64,000 nt of DNA from Saccopteryx bilineata (Eukaryota; Chordata; Mammalia; Chiroptera; Emballonuridae), in contig NC_089493.1 of assembly GCF_036850765.1 (NCBI RefSeq), positions 299,563,739 to 299,627,738 on the forward strand, in the 5' to 3' direction. Below the pieces are notes generated by a model. The model had not been told where the DNA came from. It was given only the letters and a program-made list of their open reading frames with translations, and made no database searches. Of this stretch, positions 44,643-55,794 are shown piece after piece. How positions within the stretch are numbered: the stretch's first letter is position 1; each line of letters opens with the position of its first letter. The translations under genes were made by a program, and so were the position numbers.

Positions 44643-45866
44643 GCCGTCAAGCACGTTTGTGGGCCGGGGGCTCGTCCTGCGCGGCCCCGGTGACGGGGGA
44701 GTCAGCCCGGCAGGCCCCGAGTTCCCCGTAATCCCCGCTCTAAGCAGATTTAACGTCCCCGTGAAATGAAGCCCTGATGAGGCCCCTCACAGACGGCCTT
44801 TGTGAGCCCCGTTTCGCCGTCATCGGAAAAGGGGTCCGGGTCGTGCGGGGCCATCTGGTCTGGATTACCAGCTGCCTGTGCACAGGGGGCTCTGTTTCCA
44901 TTCAACACCTCGACCGGTGCGGGGTGGGGTGGGGAGGGGGCTGCATTATTTTATTCCTTTTTTTTTTTTTTACCATTTCAAGCACAATGCAGAGCTTGGG
45001 TTGCCAGGAACCAAGACGAGGAGACAGGAGATGGTGACTTCTCACGGGGACGGCAGGGTCCTCGGCCCTGCTGGTTATTTGTCGAGATTCGGGGAGAGGT
45101 CGTGGACACCCGTGCACTGGTGGGAAGTCCTCCTGGTGGTTCGTGATGGGCACGGGGCGCGGAGGCTTTGCTCATTTCGATTCCTGCCATCTGTCTGTCT
45201 GTCTGTCTATCCGTCCGTCCCGGGGATGCCGGCCACACGGCTGCACCAGCCCCGGGCTCCGTGCACTGGGGGGGGGGTGGCGGAGGGCTGGGGGCCGCCC
45301 CTCTGAGTCCCCCACACCGGACACGGCAGCAAAGACGGAACCACCAAGCTGCCCCTGTTGCCAGTGGCCCCCAGAAGCCGCCGTGGGGATGGCGAGGACG
45401 CAGCTTTGAAGACCCCCGTTCCCATCAGTGACTCTCGGAGTCTGACAGCGGACGGGGAGATGCGATTTGGGGGGAGGGGGAGCCACCCGGCCTGCTGTCC
45501 CCCCCGCCCCCCACGCCCGACGAGAACGGAGCTGTGGTTCTGCGGGCTCAGCCGTCATGCATTCGGAGGGACCGGCGGCAGAAGCGTCCATGTCCCCGTG
45601 AAGGCCATGCTGCTGGATTTTGGAGGCAACGGATGGATCCGGAGACCCAGGCAGCCTGGCCCCCCGCCCGAGAAGGGGGTTTGAACTCACCCCAGGACCA
45701 GCCCACCTGCTCCTCTTGGGGGGGGGGGAGCCCACTGTGGCTGCGTTGGGGTCACAAACCTTGGGAAGGCTCGGGGAACCTTCCAGAGAAAGGCGGGCAT
45801 GCTTCCACCTGGGGTCCTGGGCTCCGTGCCCAGCCCTCAACACCACGGTCTTGTATAGGTCTAACG
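44643..45866. other. Unique GC-rich sequence with (CTGT)n
   Basis: Includes gtaatccccgctctaagcag and atttaacgtccccgtgaaatg near 44730 (possible small conserved island), a T-run at 44958-44972, and CTGT near 45190. No exon is supported. Confidence 0.45.
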
Positions 45867-46204
45867 CAGGGGTCCCCAAACTTTTTACACAGGGGGCCAG
45901 TTCACTGTCCCTCAGACCGTTGGAGGGCCGGACTATAAAACAAACTATGAACAAATCCCTATGCACACTGCACATATCTTATTTTAAAGTAAAAAAAAAA
46001 AAAAAAAAAAAGGAACAAATACAATATTTAAAATAAAGAACAAGTCAATTTAAATCAACAAACTGACCAGTATTTCAATGGGAACTATGCTCCTCTCACT
46101 GACCACCAATGAAAGAGGTGCCCCTTCCGGAAGTGCGGCGGGGGCCGGATAAATGGCCTCAGGGGGCCGCATGCAGCCCGTGGGCCGTAGTTTGGGGACC
46201 CCTG
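45867..46204 (+). mobile_element. Non-autonomous hAT family 1, inserted at a mariner end
   Basis: caggggtccccaaact to tttggggacccctg with a perfect 8-bp TSD gtctaacg (45859-45866 and 46205-46212). The right TSD copy overlaps the TA and first bases of the mariner starting at 46210. Shares the internal deletion with the copy at 39855. Confidence 0.97.
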
Positions 46205-46209
46205 GTCTA

Positions 46210-46765
46210 ACGGAAAGTTCTGTTCGTTTTTAGGAATAAAACAAAATACAAATTTTCCTGACCGTCCATAAACTTTATTAAATAATATAATTGCCATTAT
46301 TATTATTAATGGTTTCTTGCCAGCGTGAGGGCAATGTGTAGATCCCATTTTTGAAAAAGGTTTTATCTTTGGATGCGAAAAATGGGACCAGTGCTTGTTT
46401 GATATCTTCTTCAGTTTTGAATTTTTTTTTTGCCCTTCAAAAAAATTTTGTAAGGACCAAAAACAAGTGATCGTCGGAGGGTGCTAAGTCCGGAGAATAC
46501 GGTGGATGCGGCAGACATGCTTCTGTAGCATTTCTTCCTTGTTGAAGTTCGTAAAAATAACAGTGGCGTCAATGAACTTGATCAGCAGCCATGGGTACAC
46601 TATGGCTTCACACATAAGACGAACGTGAATCAACTTTGGTTTAGTTAATTTGCTACGTCAGTATGTATCCATTAAGTGATACAAATAGAGAGGCACACAT
46701 GCGCCAAATAAACATGTGCTTACGGGTCGAAACCTGTTGTGATAGAAACGAACAGAACGTTCCGG
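46210..46765 (-). pseudogene. Internally deleted mariner transposon with transposase C-terminal remnant
   Basis: The ends cggaaagttctgttcgttt and aaacgaacagaacgttccg are inverted repeats, with TA at 46208-46209 and 46766-46767. On the minus strand, 46506-46459 encodes HPPYSPDLAPSDDHLF, the mariner signature around the third catalytic Asp (known from DD34D mariner transposases). After a frame disruption by an A-run it continues with KTEEDIKQALVPFFASKDK and NGIYTLPSRWQETI near the C-terminus. The N-terminus and first two catalytic Asp residues are missing, so it cannot be active. Confidence 0.9.
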
Positions 46766-46767
46766 TA

Positions 46768-47590
46768 GATCTTATATCTTGGCTGATCCCAACCCACCTG
46801 GATGGCTGCTGGCCGCTCCCAGCAACTGCTGTGCGGGCTGCTTTGCGTTTCCAGAATGTTCCAGCACCCCTTCCCGCTGCCCCTGCCCCGCCTCACGCTG
46901 CCCTCCGCCGCGGGTCCCCACTGGCTCAGTCACACCGAGCTTCACAATTTGCTCATCTCGGGCGTCCCGGGACCAGCACTGCGTACTCAACAACGCTCGG
47001 ATGTTACAGGTGAGAAAACGGAACAAGGAGAGCCGTCCCCAAAATGTCCCGCTTCCCCGGTTCATACCAGTGACCTTGGCTGCCCGCTGCTGGAGTGCAA
47101 CACATGTGTGTGATGTGCCCGGGGATTCCGTGCACATGACACGCACGTGTAAAGACGCCCACGTTATGTGCACGTGTGTGACAATACATACGATGCAGAC
47201 ACGTTTACGTGGACGGGTTCCTAAAACCTCAGCTAGGTGTAGGGCCCCCTCTCTGCTGCCAGTGAGTGCTTTTCCACCACGGAGCTTAATGCGTCTTCTT
47301 CAATGCCTACAAGGTCTTGCCGGGATTTGACCAAACTGTGTTCAAATTTCACACGCGTTCCCCCATCACGGGAGAGCCCAGCCTCGGTCCACGTTAGCCC
47401 ACAGTGCCAGCTACGCTTGTGAGAAAGAGTCAGCATTTGTCAGTGCCGGTCACTCTAAGAAGGACCTCAGATGGGGCGATTTAAGTCACAGATGTGTGTG
47501 TCCCCCGGTCCTGGAGGCTGGAGTCTGAGACCCCGGTGCGGGCAGGGCTGGGTCCCCCTGAGGCCTCTCTCCTGGGCGTGCAGACGGCCG
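46768..47590. other. Unique sequence, no feature seen
   Basis: Overlapping open frames on both strands (for example 46779-47330 plus) without domain or splice support. Confidence 0.45.
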
Positions 47591-47784
47591 TCTCCTCCCC
47601 GGGTCCTCACACGGCCGTCCCTCTGTGTGTGTCTGTGTCTCCTCCCTGGGTCCCCACACGGCCGTCCCTCTGTGTGTGTCTGTGTCTCCTCCCCGGGTCC
47701 CCACACGGCCGTCCCTCTGTGTGTGTCTGTGTCTCCTCCCCGGGTCCCCACACGGCCGTCCCTCTGTGTGTGTCTGTGTCCTCA
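47591..47784. repeat. 47-bp minisatellite, 4 copies
   Basis: The unit contains ccacacggccgtccctctgt and gtgtgtctgtgtctcctccc. Starts are at 47591, 47638, 47685 and 47732. Confidence 0.95.
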
Positions 47785-48777
47785 CCTCCTCTTCTTATAG
47801 GGACCCCGTCCTGTGGGGTCAGGACCCTCCCTCGTGACCTCATTGTACCTGAATCCCTCTGAGTAGACGTCTCAGTGGAGACCCCTGCCCACATTGACCC
47901 CCCGAGTGGCCACACATCGGGAAGCCCTCCCCTTCCGTTGCATCGGACGCAGACCTCATTCCTGAACTTGGGGCCCGGAGGCGTCACACTGAGCATCGCA
48001 GAGACGACCTCAAACTCCAGTGGACGCCGTCACATGCATGCACACACACAAGGCCCCTCACCCACTGGGGGCGTCACCAGCGACTCCTGTCCCCTCAAAT
48101 GTTCCTGGTTCATCCAGAGGTACCCAGATGACAGGGGAGGCGTCGAGGACACCATGGAGCCCTTTCCGCCTCTTTCCCGAGATGGGGCGTCCCGGGCAGG
48201 GGTTCGTTCGAAGGAGATGAGGCTTTGAAGCCCTGGGTCTCTGCGTCTGGGGAGAGGTTTCCCCGTGAGGCGGGCACGGGTGCCTCTGAAAGGCACACGG
48301 CCGTCGTGGAGCTCGGAGATGACACGCGGGGGACGGGGAAGGTCTCAGCCGGCAGGACGCGTCCCCACGGGGAAGAGGGGCTTGTGGCGTGCCGGCCACG
48401 GCGCCTTTGAAGGGCAGGCTGCACGGAGGTCCCTGGGCGAACGGGAAGAGCTGGGAGGCTGGCTGCTGGACACACACGTCCCTCTGTCCCTGTGAGTTCT
48501 TCTGCGTTGCGGTATCTCCCGTTGGCTCGGCACCCCCGGGTGCCTGCGGAGCCTGATGCACGGGCTCTGTCTCTGCGGGACGGTGGTGTCGTCGTCGTCG
48601 TGACGACTGTCGGGGACCAGGACGGAGGAGACGCCCCCGTCTGGGCCCAGAAGCATCCCGGACAGAACACCCAGAGCGAGGTGATGCCCGTGTCTACGGG
48701 GACCGCATTCAGCCTCTTTGTTGTACGAGGTTTTATCCAAGACGGAAAAAAAAACAAAACAACCCTGTCATTTATAT
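47785..48777. other. Unique sequence with short (GTC)n
   Basis: gtcgtcgtcgtcgtgacgac near 48588-48607 forms a small hairpin. Opposed open frames 48058-48790 minus are without domain. No exon is called. Confidence 0.45.
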
Positions 48778-49081
48778 CAGTGGTCCCCAACCCTCGGGCT
48801 GCGGACCGGTACTGGTTCGTGGGCCATTTGGTACCAGTCCTCAGAGAAAGAATAAATAACTGACATTATTTCCATTTTATTTATATTGAAGTCTGAACAA
48901 TGTTTTATTTTATTTTTTAAAAAAATGACCAGATTCCCTCTGTTCCATCCGTCTAAGACTCACTCTGGACGCTTGTCTCGCTCACGTGATACATTGATCC
49001 GTCCCACCCTAAAGGCCGGTCTGTGAAAACATTTTCTGACATGAAACCAGTCCGTGGCCCAAAAAAGGTTGGGGACCACTG
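48778..49081 (+). mobile_element. Non-autonomous hAT element, family 3
   Basis: Ends cagtggtccccaacc and ggttggggaccactg are perfect inverted repeats. TSD atttatat/gtttatat (48770-48777 and 49082-49089), one mismatch. AT-rich interior, no transposase. Confidence 0.92.
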
Positions 49082-49309
49082 GTTTATATTAAGTGTGGTT
49101 TCCGCCGAGACAATGGGTGACAGGCTGCTGGTTTTGTTTACAGGGAAATGTAACAAAATGCAATAATATAGCCTGTGTCAGGGCGAGGCTATCATGGGGT
49201 GGCTTTGGGGGTTCACACACGGGGAGGTCCTGGGACCCGTGTTCCTGACGAGAGTCTACGGTGCGGTTCCCAGCCTGGGGCAGGTGTGATGCCCGCTCAC
49301 GGTTCACCT

Positions 49310-49500
49310 GCCTGACCTGTAGGTGGCACCTTTGACAAGGCGTGGACCCGGAAATGCTGAGGTCGCCGGTTCAAAACCCCGGGCTTCCCTGGTCAAGGCA
49401 CATATGGGAGTTGATGCTTCCTGCTCCTCCCCTGTTCTCTCTCTCTCTCTCTGTCTCTCTCTCTCATCAATAAATAAAATCTCAAAAACAAGCAAACAAA
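49310..49500 (+). mobile_element. Diverged tRNA-derived SINE type A
   Basis: Head gcctgacctgtaggtggcac, degraded in the A-box region. The B-box-like gccggttcaaaacc and the body with acatatgggagttgatgctt are clear. No clean TSD. Confidence 0.88.
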
Positions 49501-49740
49501 CGCTTCACTCGCCTTTTTCCCCTGACTTCTTCTCCCATCGTCCCGGGAGAGGTTGGAGCAGAGACCAAACCCGAACGCTTTGCCCAGAGACCCTGCTCAC
49601 ATCCGAAAAGCACCCAGGAAATGGCCAGCCGTGGCCTGTGTCCACACGCACGGGCAGCTCAGGCGGATGGAGACAGGACAGGACGCCGTTATTCTCAACA
49701 GAGAGTCCATGAGTTCATGCGAATAAAAATGAACCGGAGC

Positions 49741-49950
49741 GCCTGACCTGTGGTGGTGCAGTGGATAAAGCGTCGACCTGGAAATGCTGAGGTCGCCGGT
49801 TCGAAACCCTGGGCTTGCCTGGTCAAGGCACATATGGGAGTTGATGCTTCTAGCTCGTCCCCCCCTTCTCTCTCTCTCTCTCCTCTCTCTTTCTCTGTCT
49901 CTCCCTCTCCTTTCTAAAAATGAATAAATAAAAAAATAAATAAAAAGAAA
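49741..49950 (+). mobile_element. tRNA-derived SINE type A (first of a tandem pair)
   Basis: Complete head and body. The left flank aaaaatgaaccgg (49726-49738) recurs not after this copy but after the second copy (50177-50189), so the two SINEs share one outer duplication. Confidence 0.93.
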
Positions 49951-49965
49951 ATTGTAGCAGGAATA

Positions 49966-50176
49966 TTGACCTGTGGTGGTGCAGTGGATAAAGTGTCGAC
50001 CTGGAAACACTGAGGTCGCCGGTTCGAAACCCTGGGCTTGCCTGGTCAAGGCACATATGGGAGTTGATGCTTCCTGCTCCACCCCCTTCTCTCTCTCTCT
50101 GTCTCTCTCTCTCTCTCTGTCTCTCTCTCTCTCTTCTCTCTATAATGAATAAATAAAATCTAAAAAAAAAATTATT
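49966..50176 (+). mobile_element. tRNA-derived SINE type A (second of a tandem pair)
   Basis: Starts gacctgtggtggtgcagtgg, slightly 5'-truncated, separated from copy 1 by attgtagcaggaata. Ends in a TA-rich tail followed by the shared outer duplication. Confidence 0.93.
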
Positions 50177-50299
50177 AAAAATGAACCGGGGGGCGTCCTC
50201 TTCCTTCTGCCTCGGTGTTCTCCATTGGCGTCCTCGGTGGAATCCACTCGTCACAGAAATACATACACATGAGAACTAAATCAGGGTGACCAGGGCAAA

Positions 50300-50400
50300 C
50301 GCGTCAGCCATCAGGGGGGTCTTTGGAATGCTGCAGGAACACTGGGACCCACGGCTCTGGACGACAAGAATACGGAGGTTCCTCAAAAAATTAACCACGA
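50300..50400 (-). mobile_element. L1 fragment, distal piece of an inverted L1
   Basis: The reverse complement, around ttaattttttgaggaacctc, is a standard L1 3' word and continues directly from 51272 when the intervening block is re-inverted. Confidence 0.8.
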
Positions 50401-50401
50401 G

Positions 50402-50763
50402 GCCCTGGCCGGTTGGCTCAGCGGTAGAGCGTCGGCCTGGCGTGCAGAAGTCCCGGGTTCAATTCCCGGCCAGGGCACACAGGAGAAGCGCCCATCTGCT
50501 TCTCCACCCCTCCCCCTCTCCTTCCTCTCTGTCTCTCTCTTCCCCTCCTGCAGCCGGGGCTCCATTGGAGCAAAGATGGCCCGGGCGCTGGGGATGGCTC
50601 CTTGGCCTCTGCCCCAGGCACTAGAATGGCTCTGGTTGCAACAGAGCAACGCCCCAGATGGGCAGAGCATCGCCCCCTGGTGGGTCCCCGTTGGGCGCAT
50701 GCAGGAGTCTGTCTGACTGCCTGCCTCTTTCCAGCTTCAAAAAAATGAAAAAAAAAAAAAAAT
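50402..50763 (+). mobile_element. tRNA-derived SINE type B, left breakpoint of an inversion
   Basis: Complete type B with poly-A. Its flanks do not match each other: left aaaaattaaccacga, right aggtgtgttcc. Both match (inverted) the flanks of the opposed SINE at 51277-51635. See the finding on the inversion. Confidence 0.95.
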
Positions 50764-51276
50764 AGGTGTGTTCCGTGACCAGAGTCTCCGCCACATCGTT
50801 GACCTTCAGCGGACATTTGGAATTTGTTACGAACTCCAGCTAGAACGAAACAAAACAGAATCCAATCTGCAACAGAATCTGTTCCGTCCGGAACCCGCTT
50901 CACCGTCCCTCTCGGCAGCGTTCAGAAGACACGGTCCCCAGCGCCGTCCTATCCAGAGCCCCCCGCTGCCGTCCACCTCGAGTGTCCGGCTTCTTTGACT
51001 CCATGTGACATGGACCCCCAGGTCCGTCCGCATCACAGATGCTTTTACAGCTGAGTGTGACGTCCGGCGGTGTGGGCGGCCCACGCCTGCCTCGTCCATC
51101 CATCCATCCGCGAGTGGACACTTGGGCTGCCTCCACCTCCCCGCTGTTGTGAATCACGCCCCGTTGAACATGGGGGTGCAAAGTATCATTCCCACACCCT
51201 GCTTTTCATTCTCGGAGGGGGGTGTCTACCCAGCCCTGGGGTTGCTGGGTCCCATGGCAATTTCGTGGTTAATTTT
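50764..51276 (-). other. Segment inverted between two opposed SINEs, containing an L1 fragment
   Basis: L1-like sequence at about 51080-51276 (agtggacacttgggctgcct, gggttgctgggtcccatgg) stands inverted relative to the L1 piece at 50300-50400. Both edges carry exchanged SINE target duplications. Confidence 0.85.
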
Positions 51277-51635
51277 TTTTTTTTTTCTGAAACTGGAAAC
51301 GGGGAGAGACAATCAGACAGACTCCCGCATGCGCATCAGGGGCGACGCTCTGCCCACCAGGGGGCGACGCTCTGCCCCTCCGGGGGGTCACTCTGCCACG
51401 ACCAGAGCCACTCCAGCGCCTGGGGCAGAGGCCAAGGAGCCATCCCCAGCGCCCGGGCCATCTTTGCTCCAATGGAGCCTTGGCTGCGGGAGGGGAAGAG
51501 AGAGACAGAGAGGAAGGAGAGGGGGAGGGGCGGAGAAGCAGATGTGCGCTTCTCCTGTGTGCCCTGGCCGGGAATTGAACCCGGGACTCCTGCAGGCCAG
51601 GCCGACGCTCTACCGTTGAGCCAACCGGCCAGGGC
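51277..51635 (-). mobile_element. tRNA-derived SINE type B, right breakpoint of an inversion
   Basis: Reverse copy. Left flank tcgtggttaattttt (51263-51277) is the inverse of the left flank of the SINE at 50402. Right flank ggaacacacct (51637-51647) is the inverse of its right flank. Confidence 0.95.
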
Positions 51636-51772
51636 TGGAACACACCTCTTTTGATCGGACTGCCAGCCCGCCAACCTGCAGTGACTCACGTTGGGTCATC
51701 TGTAAACGCACGTTGTCTCTGAGAAACTAGTCCTGGGCCGTCCCTCCCTGACCACTCCCTGCATGAATGATT

Positions 51773-51856
51773 AAATGGATAGATGGATGGGTGGGTGGAT
51801 GGATGGATGGATAGATGGATGGTTGGATGGATGATGGATAGATGGATGGTTGCCCC
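51773..51856. repeat. (GGAT)n microsatellite
   Basis: Short GGAT/GATA array of about 84 bp. Confidence 0.95.
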
Positions 51857-52840
51857 CAGCTGGGAAGTAACACTTTAGGAAGCTGTGTTCCCTGTATTTT
51901 TTTTTTACGAGGGGGCGCTGGGTTTTACGGAGGACCCACATCCTCCCCGACACGGCTCTCGGAGAATCTTTTCTCCCACAGAAACTCACCCTTGGACTTG
52001 ACTTCTTCTTCTTCTTCTGTTTTCTTTTTTTTTTTCCATGTTAATTTGTTCTCTATTCAAAAGCACACCTCCCTCTCTCAGCGTCGTTTCCAGCGTGATT
52101 TGAATTTCGCCTCAAGGCATCATGGGAGACCTAAGGCGGCTCCCGGGGGCGCGAGATGGCACCAGAGAGACCCTCACAACCGCGGGAGGAAGGGGGGGGT
52201 GCGTGGGAAGGGGTAATGAGCATTGCCTGCCAAGCAGAATCCTTGGAGAGAAAGAGCGGTGGCGGTGGATGGACTTCTGGGTGTCCTTGCGGGGAACGCT
52301 CAGGGCGGGAGGGAAGCGTGCCTGGGACAGGCGGACCGGCGTTCTGCACCCGTGGGCGGGTGACGCTCTCAGGAGGGGTCCGTGAGGGGGCTCCCGCAGG
52401 GCTGGGACCCCGTAGCACGGAGATCCACAGAGCAGGGGCAGGAAGGAATGGGGCTCCTCGTCTTGGCATCCGTAGCTCTGGGACCCAAAGGGGTCCGTCC
52501 ATTTGCAAACTAAACCCCACAGGGCTGGGGCCATGAGACTGTCCATCCATACCCGATCCCTGCACGATCGGGACGCATACTTGTTGGGTCCAGAGGGTTG
52601 GGTGGTCCAGTCACTACGCTCAGAACGGCCAGTGTTTCCAGAGAGTCATCCTCCTGTAGAAAACGTGCGTCCTTCACACTCTGTGACCCCCGTGCAGGGC
52701 ACATGTCCACCGAGGGGCGCCATGGCTTCCAGATACCGGTGACCTTTCGTCATTGTATTGGGAGGACCCATCTTTCCTGGCCTCTCTCGTCACTTGGTCA
52801 ACAAATCTTTGTTCATCCGGTGACTTTCTGTGGACCAGGT
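51857..52840. other. Unique GC-rich sequence
   Basis: Open frames overlap on both strands (52112-52565 region) without domain. No exon is supported. Confidence 0.45.
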
Positions 52841-53700
52841 AGATGGATGAATGAATGAACAGATAGATGGATGGGTGGATGTTGGATGGATGATGGATGG
52901 ATGATGGATGGATGGTGGATGGGTGGACAGATGGATGGATGGATGGATGGATGGATGGATGGATGCATGAATGGATAAATGGATGGATGGATGGGTGGAT
53001 GGATGGATAAATGGATGGTTGGATGGATGATGGATAGATGGATGGTTGGTTAGATAGATGGATGGATGGATGGACAGATGGTGGATGGATGGGTGGATGG
53101 ATGAATGGATGGATGGATGGATGATGGATGGATAGTGGATGGGTGGACAAATGGATGGATGAATGCATGAATGGATGGATGAATATATGGATGGGTGGGT
53201 GGATGGATGGATGAATGATGATGGATGGATGGATGATGGATAGATGGTGGATGGGTGGACAGATGAATGGATGGATGCATGAATGCATGAATGGATAGAT
53301 GGGTAGATGGATGGGTGGGTGGATGGGTGGATGGATGAATGGATGGATGGATGGATGGATGGATGGATGATGGATGGATGGATGGATGGATGGTGGATGA
53401 TGGATGGGTGGACAAATGGATGGATTGGATGCATGAATGGATAGATGGATATATGAATGGGTGGGTGAATGGATGGATAGATAGATGGATAGATGGATAG
53501 GTGGGTGGATGGATGATGGATAAATGGATAGTTGGATGGATGATGGGTAGATGGTTGGTTGGTTACATAGATGGATGGATGGATGATGGATGAATGGGTA
53601 CATAGATGGATAATGGATGATGGATGGAGGGACAGACAGATGAAGGGACGATTGGATGGACAGATGGATGGATGATAAACAGATGAGTAAATGGGTAGAC
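52841..53700. repeat. (GGAT)n array, about 0.86 kb, with longer internal blocks
   Basis: Imperfect GGAT repeats. Blocks such as gatgcatgaatggata recur near 52962, 53163, 53274 and 53428, showing larger duplications. Spurious open frames (Ile/His/Pro/Ser) on the minus strand. Confidence 0.96.
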
Positions 53701-54165
53701 AGACAAATGTCTCTCTTGCCTTCTTCATCTTCCAGAAGCTGCCTATGGTCCTTGACCTCTGGTCCCTGCCCCCACCTTCAAAGCCAGCAGCCTCTTGTCT
53801 TTTTTCTCCAACTGTGACCTCTGCTCTGACATCCCCTCTCCTTCTCTGTTTCTCATTCTTTCTCCTTCCTCCTACAGGGTCCTTTATGGTCACACTCAGC
53901 CCCCGCCCCCCACCAGGCGAGCCAGAGTCATGTCCTCATCCCAGGGTCCCGCACTTCATCTCACTGGCAAAGCCCCCGTTGCCGCGGGAGGGAAGGTATT
54001 CGGCGGTGCTCGCGATTAGGACGTGGACATCTTTGGGAGCTGCCAGAATGCCTCCCTTAGCCCAAGTTCTCCGAGTTTAGGGTTCTGAATCTACTCCCCG
54101 GTGGGAGGGGTCAGAGAGAGCGATGGAGGAGCTGTACGCATCGCCAACTGGGTTCTGCCTCCATG
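53701..54165. other. Probably an ancient repeat remnant
   Basis: Words such as ccaactgtgacctctgctct, ctcctacagggtccttta and gattaggacgtggacatctt resemble common ancient mammalian interspersed repeats, possibly L1M 3' or LTR. The family is uncertain. Confidence 0.4.
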
Positions 54166-54169
54166 CTGT

Positions 54170-54450
54170 GGGCTCAGTGTGTGTCCCCCCTCCTCAAATT
54201 AATGCATCAAAGTGCTGCCCCCCAACGTCATGAGATTAGGAGATGAGACCTTTTGAGCGTCATGAGGGTTTGATGAGCTCGTGAGGCCGGGGCCTTCATC
54301 GGGAATTAGCGTCCTTATTAAAAAGCCAGGAAGACAGACCGGATCCGTCCTGTGAGCGAGGACACGGCGTCCGGAAGCGGGGAAGAGAGCCCTCACCGGA
54401 ACGTGACCCTGACCTTGGACCTCCGGCCCGCAGAACTGCGAGAAGTCTGC
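54170..54450 (+). mobile_element. MaLR-type (ERVL-MaLR) LTR fragment
   Basis: Contains atgagattaggagatgagac, gtcatgagggtttgatgagc, tagcgtccttattaaaaagc, gagcgaggacacggcg and agagccctcaccggaacg, a series characteristic of MST/MLT1-type solo LTRs of mammals. It is an old, partial, non-coding LTR with no internal retroviral genes. Confidence 0.7.
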
Positions 54451-55742
54451 CGTCTCCATCCCCCCCACCCCAAGACCTCGGCTTTGGGGGACGGCAGCCC
54501 GAGCTCACCGGGATGTCCAGTTTCTGTGGGAGAGAAACACGCATGCTTTCTCCTGGGGTCCCCGCGTGAAGCCTGGGGCTCAGTCGGTTCCATTCTGACA
54601 TCATGGGCCACGAACCACGTCCACGTGGGGGGCCCTTTGGGTAGACACAACATCTAACGCCCTGGCTCTATGGAAGGCAGAGGGGACAGGGAGGCTGTCC
54701 CTCACGGGTGGAATCTGGTTCCTGGACGCTCAGTCATTGGTGGACCAGGACAGGACGGTTAACCTCTGTCCCCTGCAACGCAGACCACAGCTAGGATGGC
54801 AAGCTCCCCTCTCAGGCTCCCGAGTGAATGATGCTGTGGATGGCATGTCCCCCGGTTTCCCCTCAGTGAGTCCCTCCTTCCCTGTGGGTGTCCGCGAAGG
54901 CAGAGGGCCAATTACACAGACAAGCGGGCAGCGGAGGTCGGGCGACTCCCCCGGGGGAGTCAGGGGACAGAGGAGGAGGGGGCCGCCCGTGTCTGTCAGA
55001 GTCTGAATGAAGACAGCTTCTCCCCTTCCCGGCCGGGTTAACGAGGCAGGAAGCCCCCTCGCGCGTGACAGGGACGTGCCCCGCACACAGGAGGCCACGG
55101 ATCCCCTGTCTCGGAAAAGTCAAGACAAAATAAATTGACCTCCGCGTTGCTCAGGTGACGCGTTCCACAGGAAGGACATTTTTTTTCTTTTTTTTTTTTC
55201 CTCTAAGATGCTCGGGCAATGGGAGATAAGGGCTTCGTGTCACCGAGAATGGGGACCTGTCTCCTCATTATCGAGGGCGCCCTGTCATGTCATGTGCACG
55301 GGTTTGCAGATGGGGGCGGAAGGGGTCTCGGGCACGGGGACAGGGGATGGTGACACTGCGGTGGAGACCTTCGCACGCCTCCCCCCCCCACCCCCTCCTG
55401 GCATAAACAGGGATGCTGGCTGTGCTGGGGAACGGAGAAAGGCCACGCGGGGGTGTGGGGTGGTGGTGGGGAGCAATCCTCAGATTACCACGGTTTCACC
55501 CCAACAGGTCCAGCAGGGAGCCGGACAGAGACGCCGGCGTGCAGGTTAACTCCGGTGGCGGCGCGGAGACGTGCCCTGACATCATTTTGTTACCAGGCTT
55601 GGAGACTGGGTGGGGGCTGACGGGCGGGGTGGGGGTGGGGGTGGGGGGCACGTGCCTCCCTCGTGCACCCAGCGAGCGTGCATAAATGCCAGGTTGTCAG
55701 CCTCATCAGGCGAGAGCAACCGGGAGGAGAAGAAGGCACACG
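54451..55742. other. Unique GC-rich sequence with G-runs
   Basis: (GGGGGT)n at about 55628-55648 is G-quadruplex-prone. No exon is supported. T-runs occur at 55180-55200. Confidence 0.45.
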
Positions 55743-55790
55743 TTTTTTTTTTTTTTTTTCCTTTTTCTTTCTTTTTTTTTTTTTTTTGAA
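55743..55790. repeat. Poly-T tract
   Basis: About 45 bp of T with a few C, at the edge of the AT-rich conserved-looking block. Possibly a reverse-orientation retroposed A-tail without a body. Confidence 0.7.
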
Positions 55791-55794
55791 TGCT

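Noticed and set aside
43189..44769. Open frames up to 526 codons on both strands
   Set aside because: The 26-bp repeat is open in all frames. Overlapping frames on both strands show it is a repeat artefact rather than a proline- or glycine-rich protein gene.
54170..54450. Possible intact endogenous retrovirus
   Set aside because: Only LTR-type sequence is recognisable. There is no gag, pol or env-like frame and no second LTR nearby.
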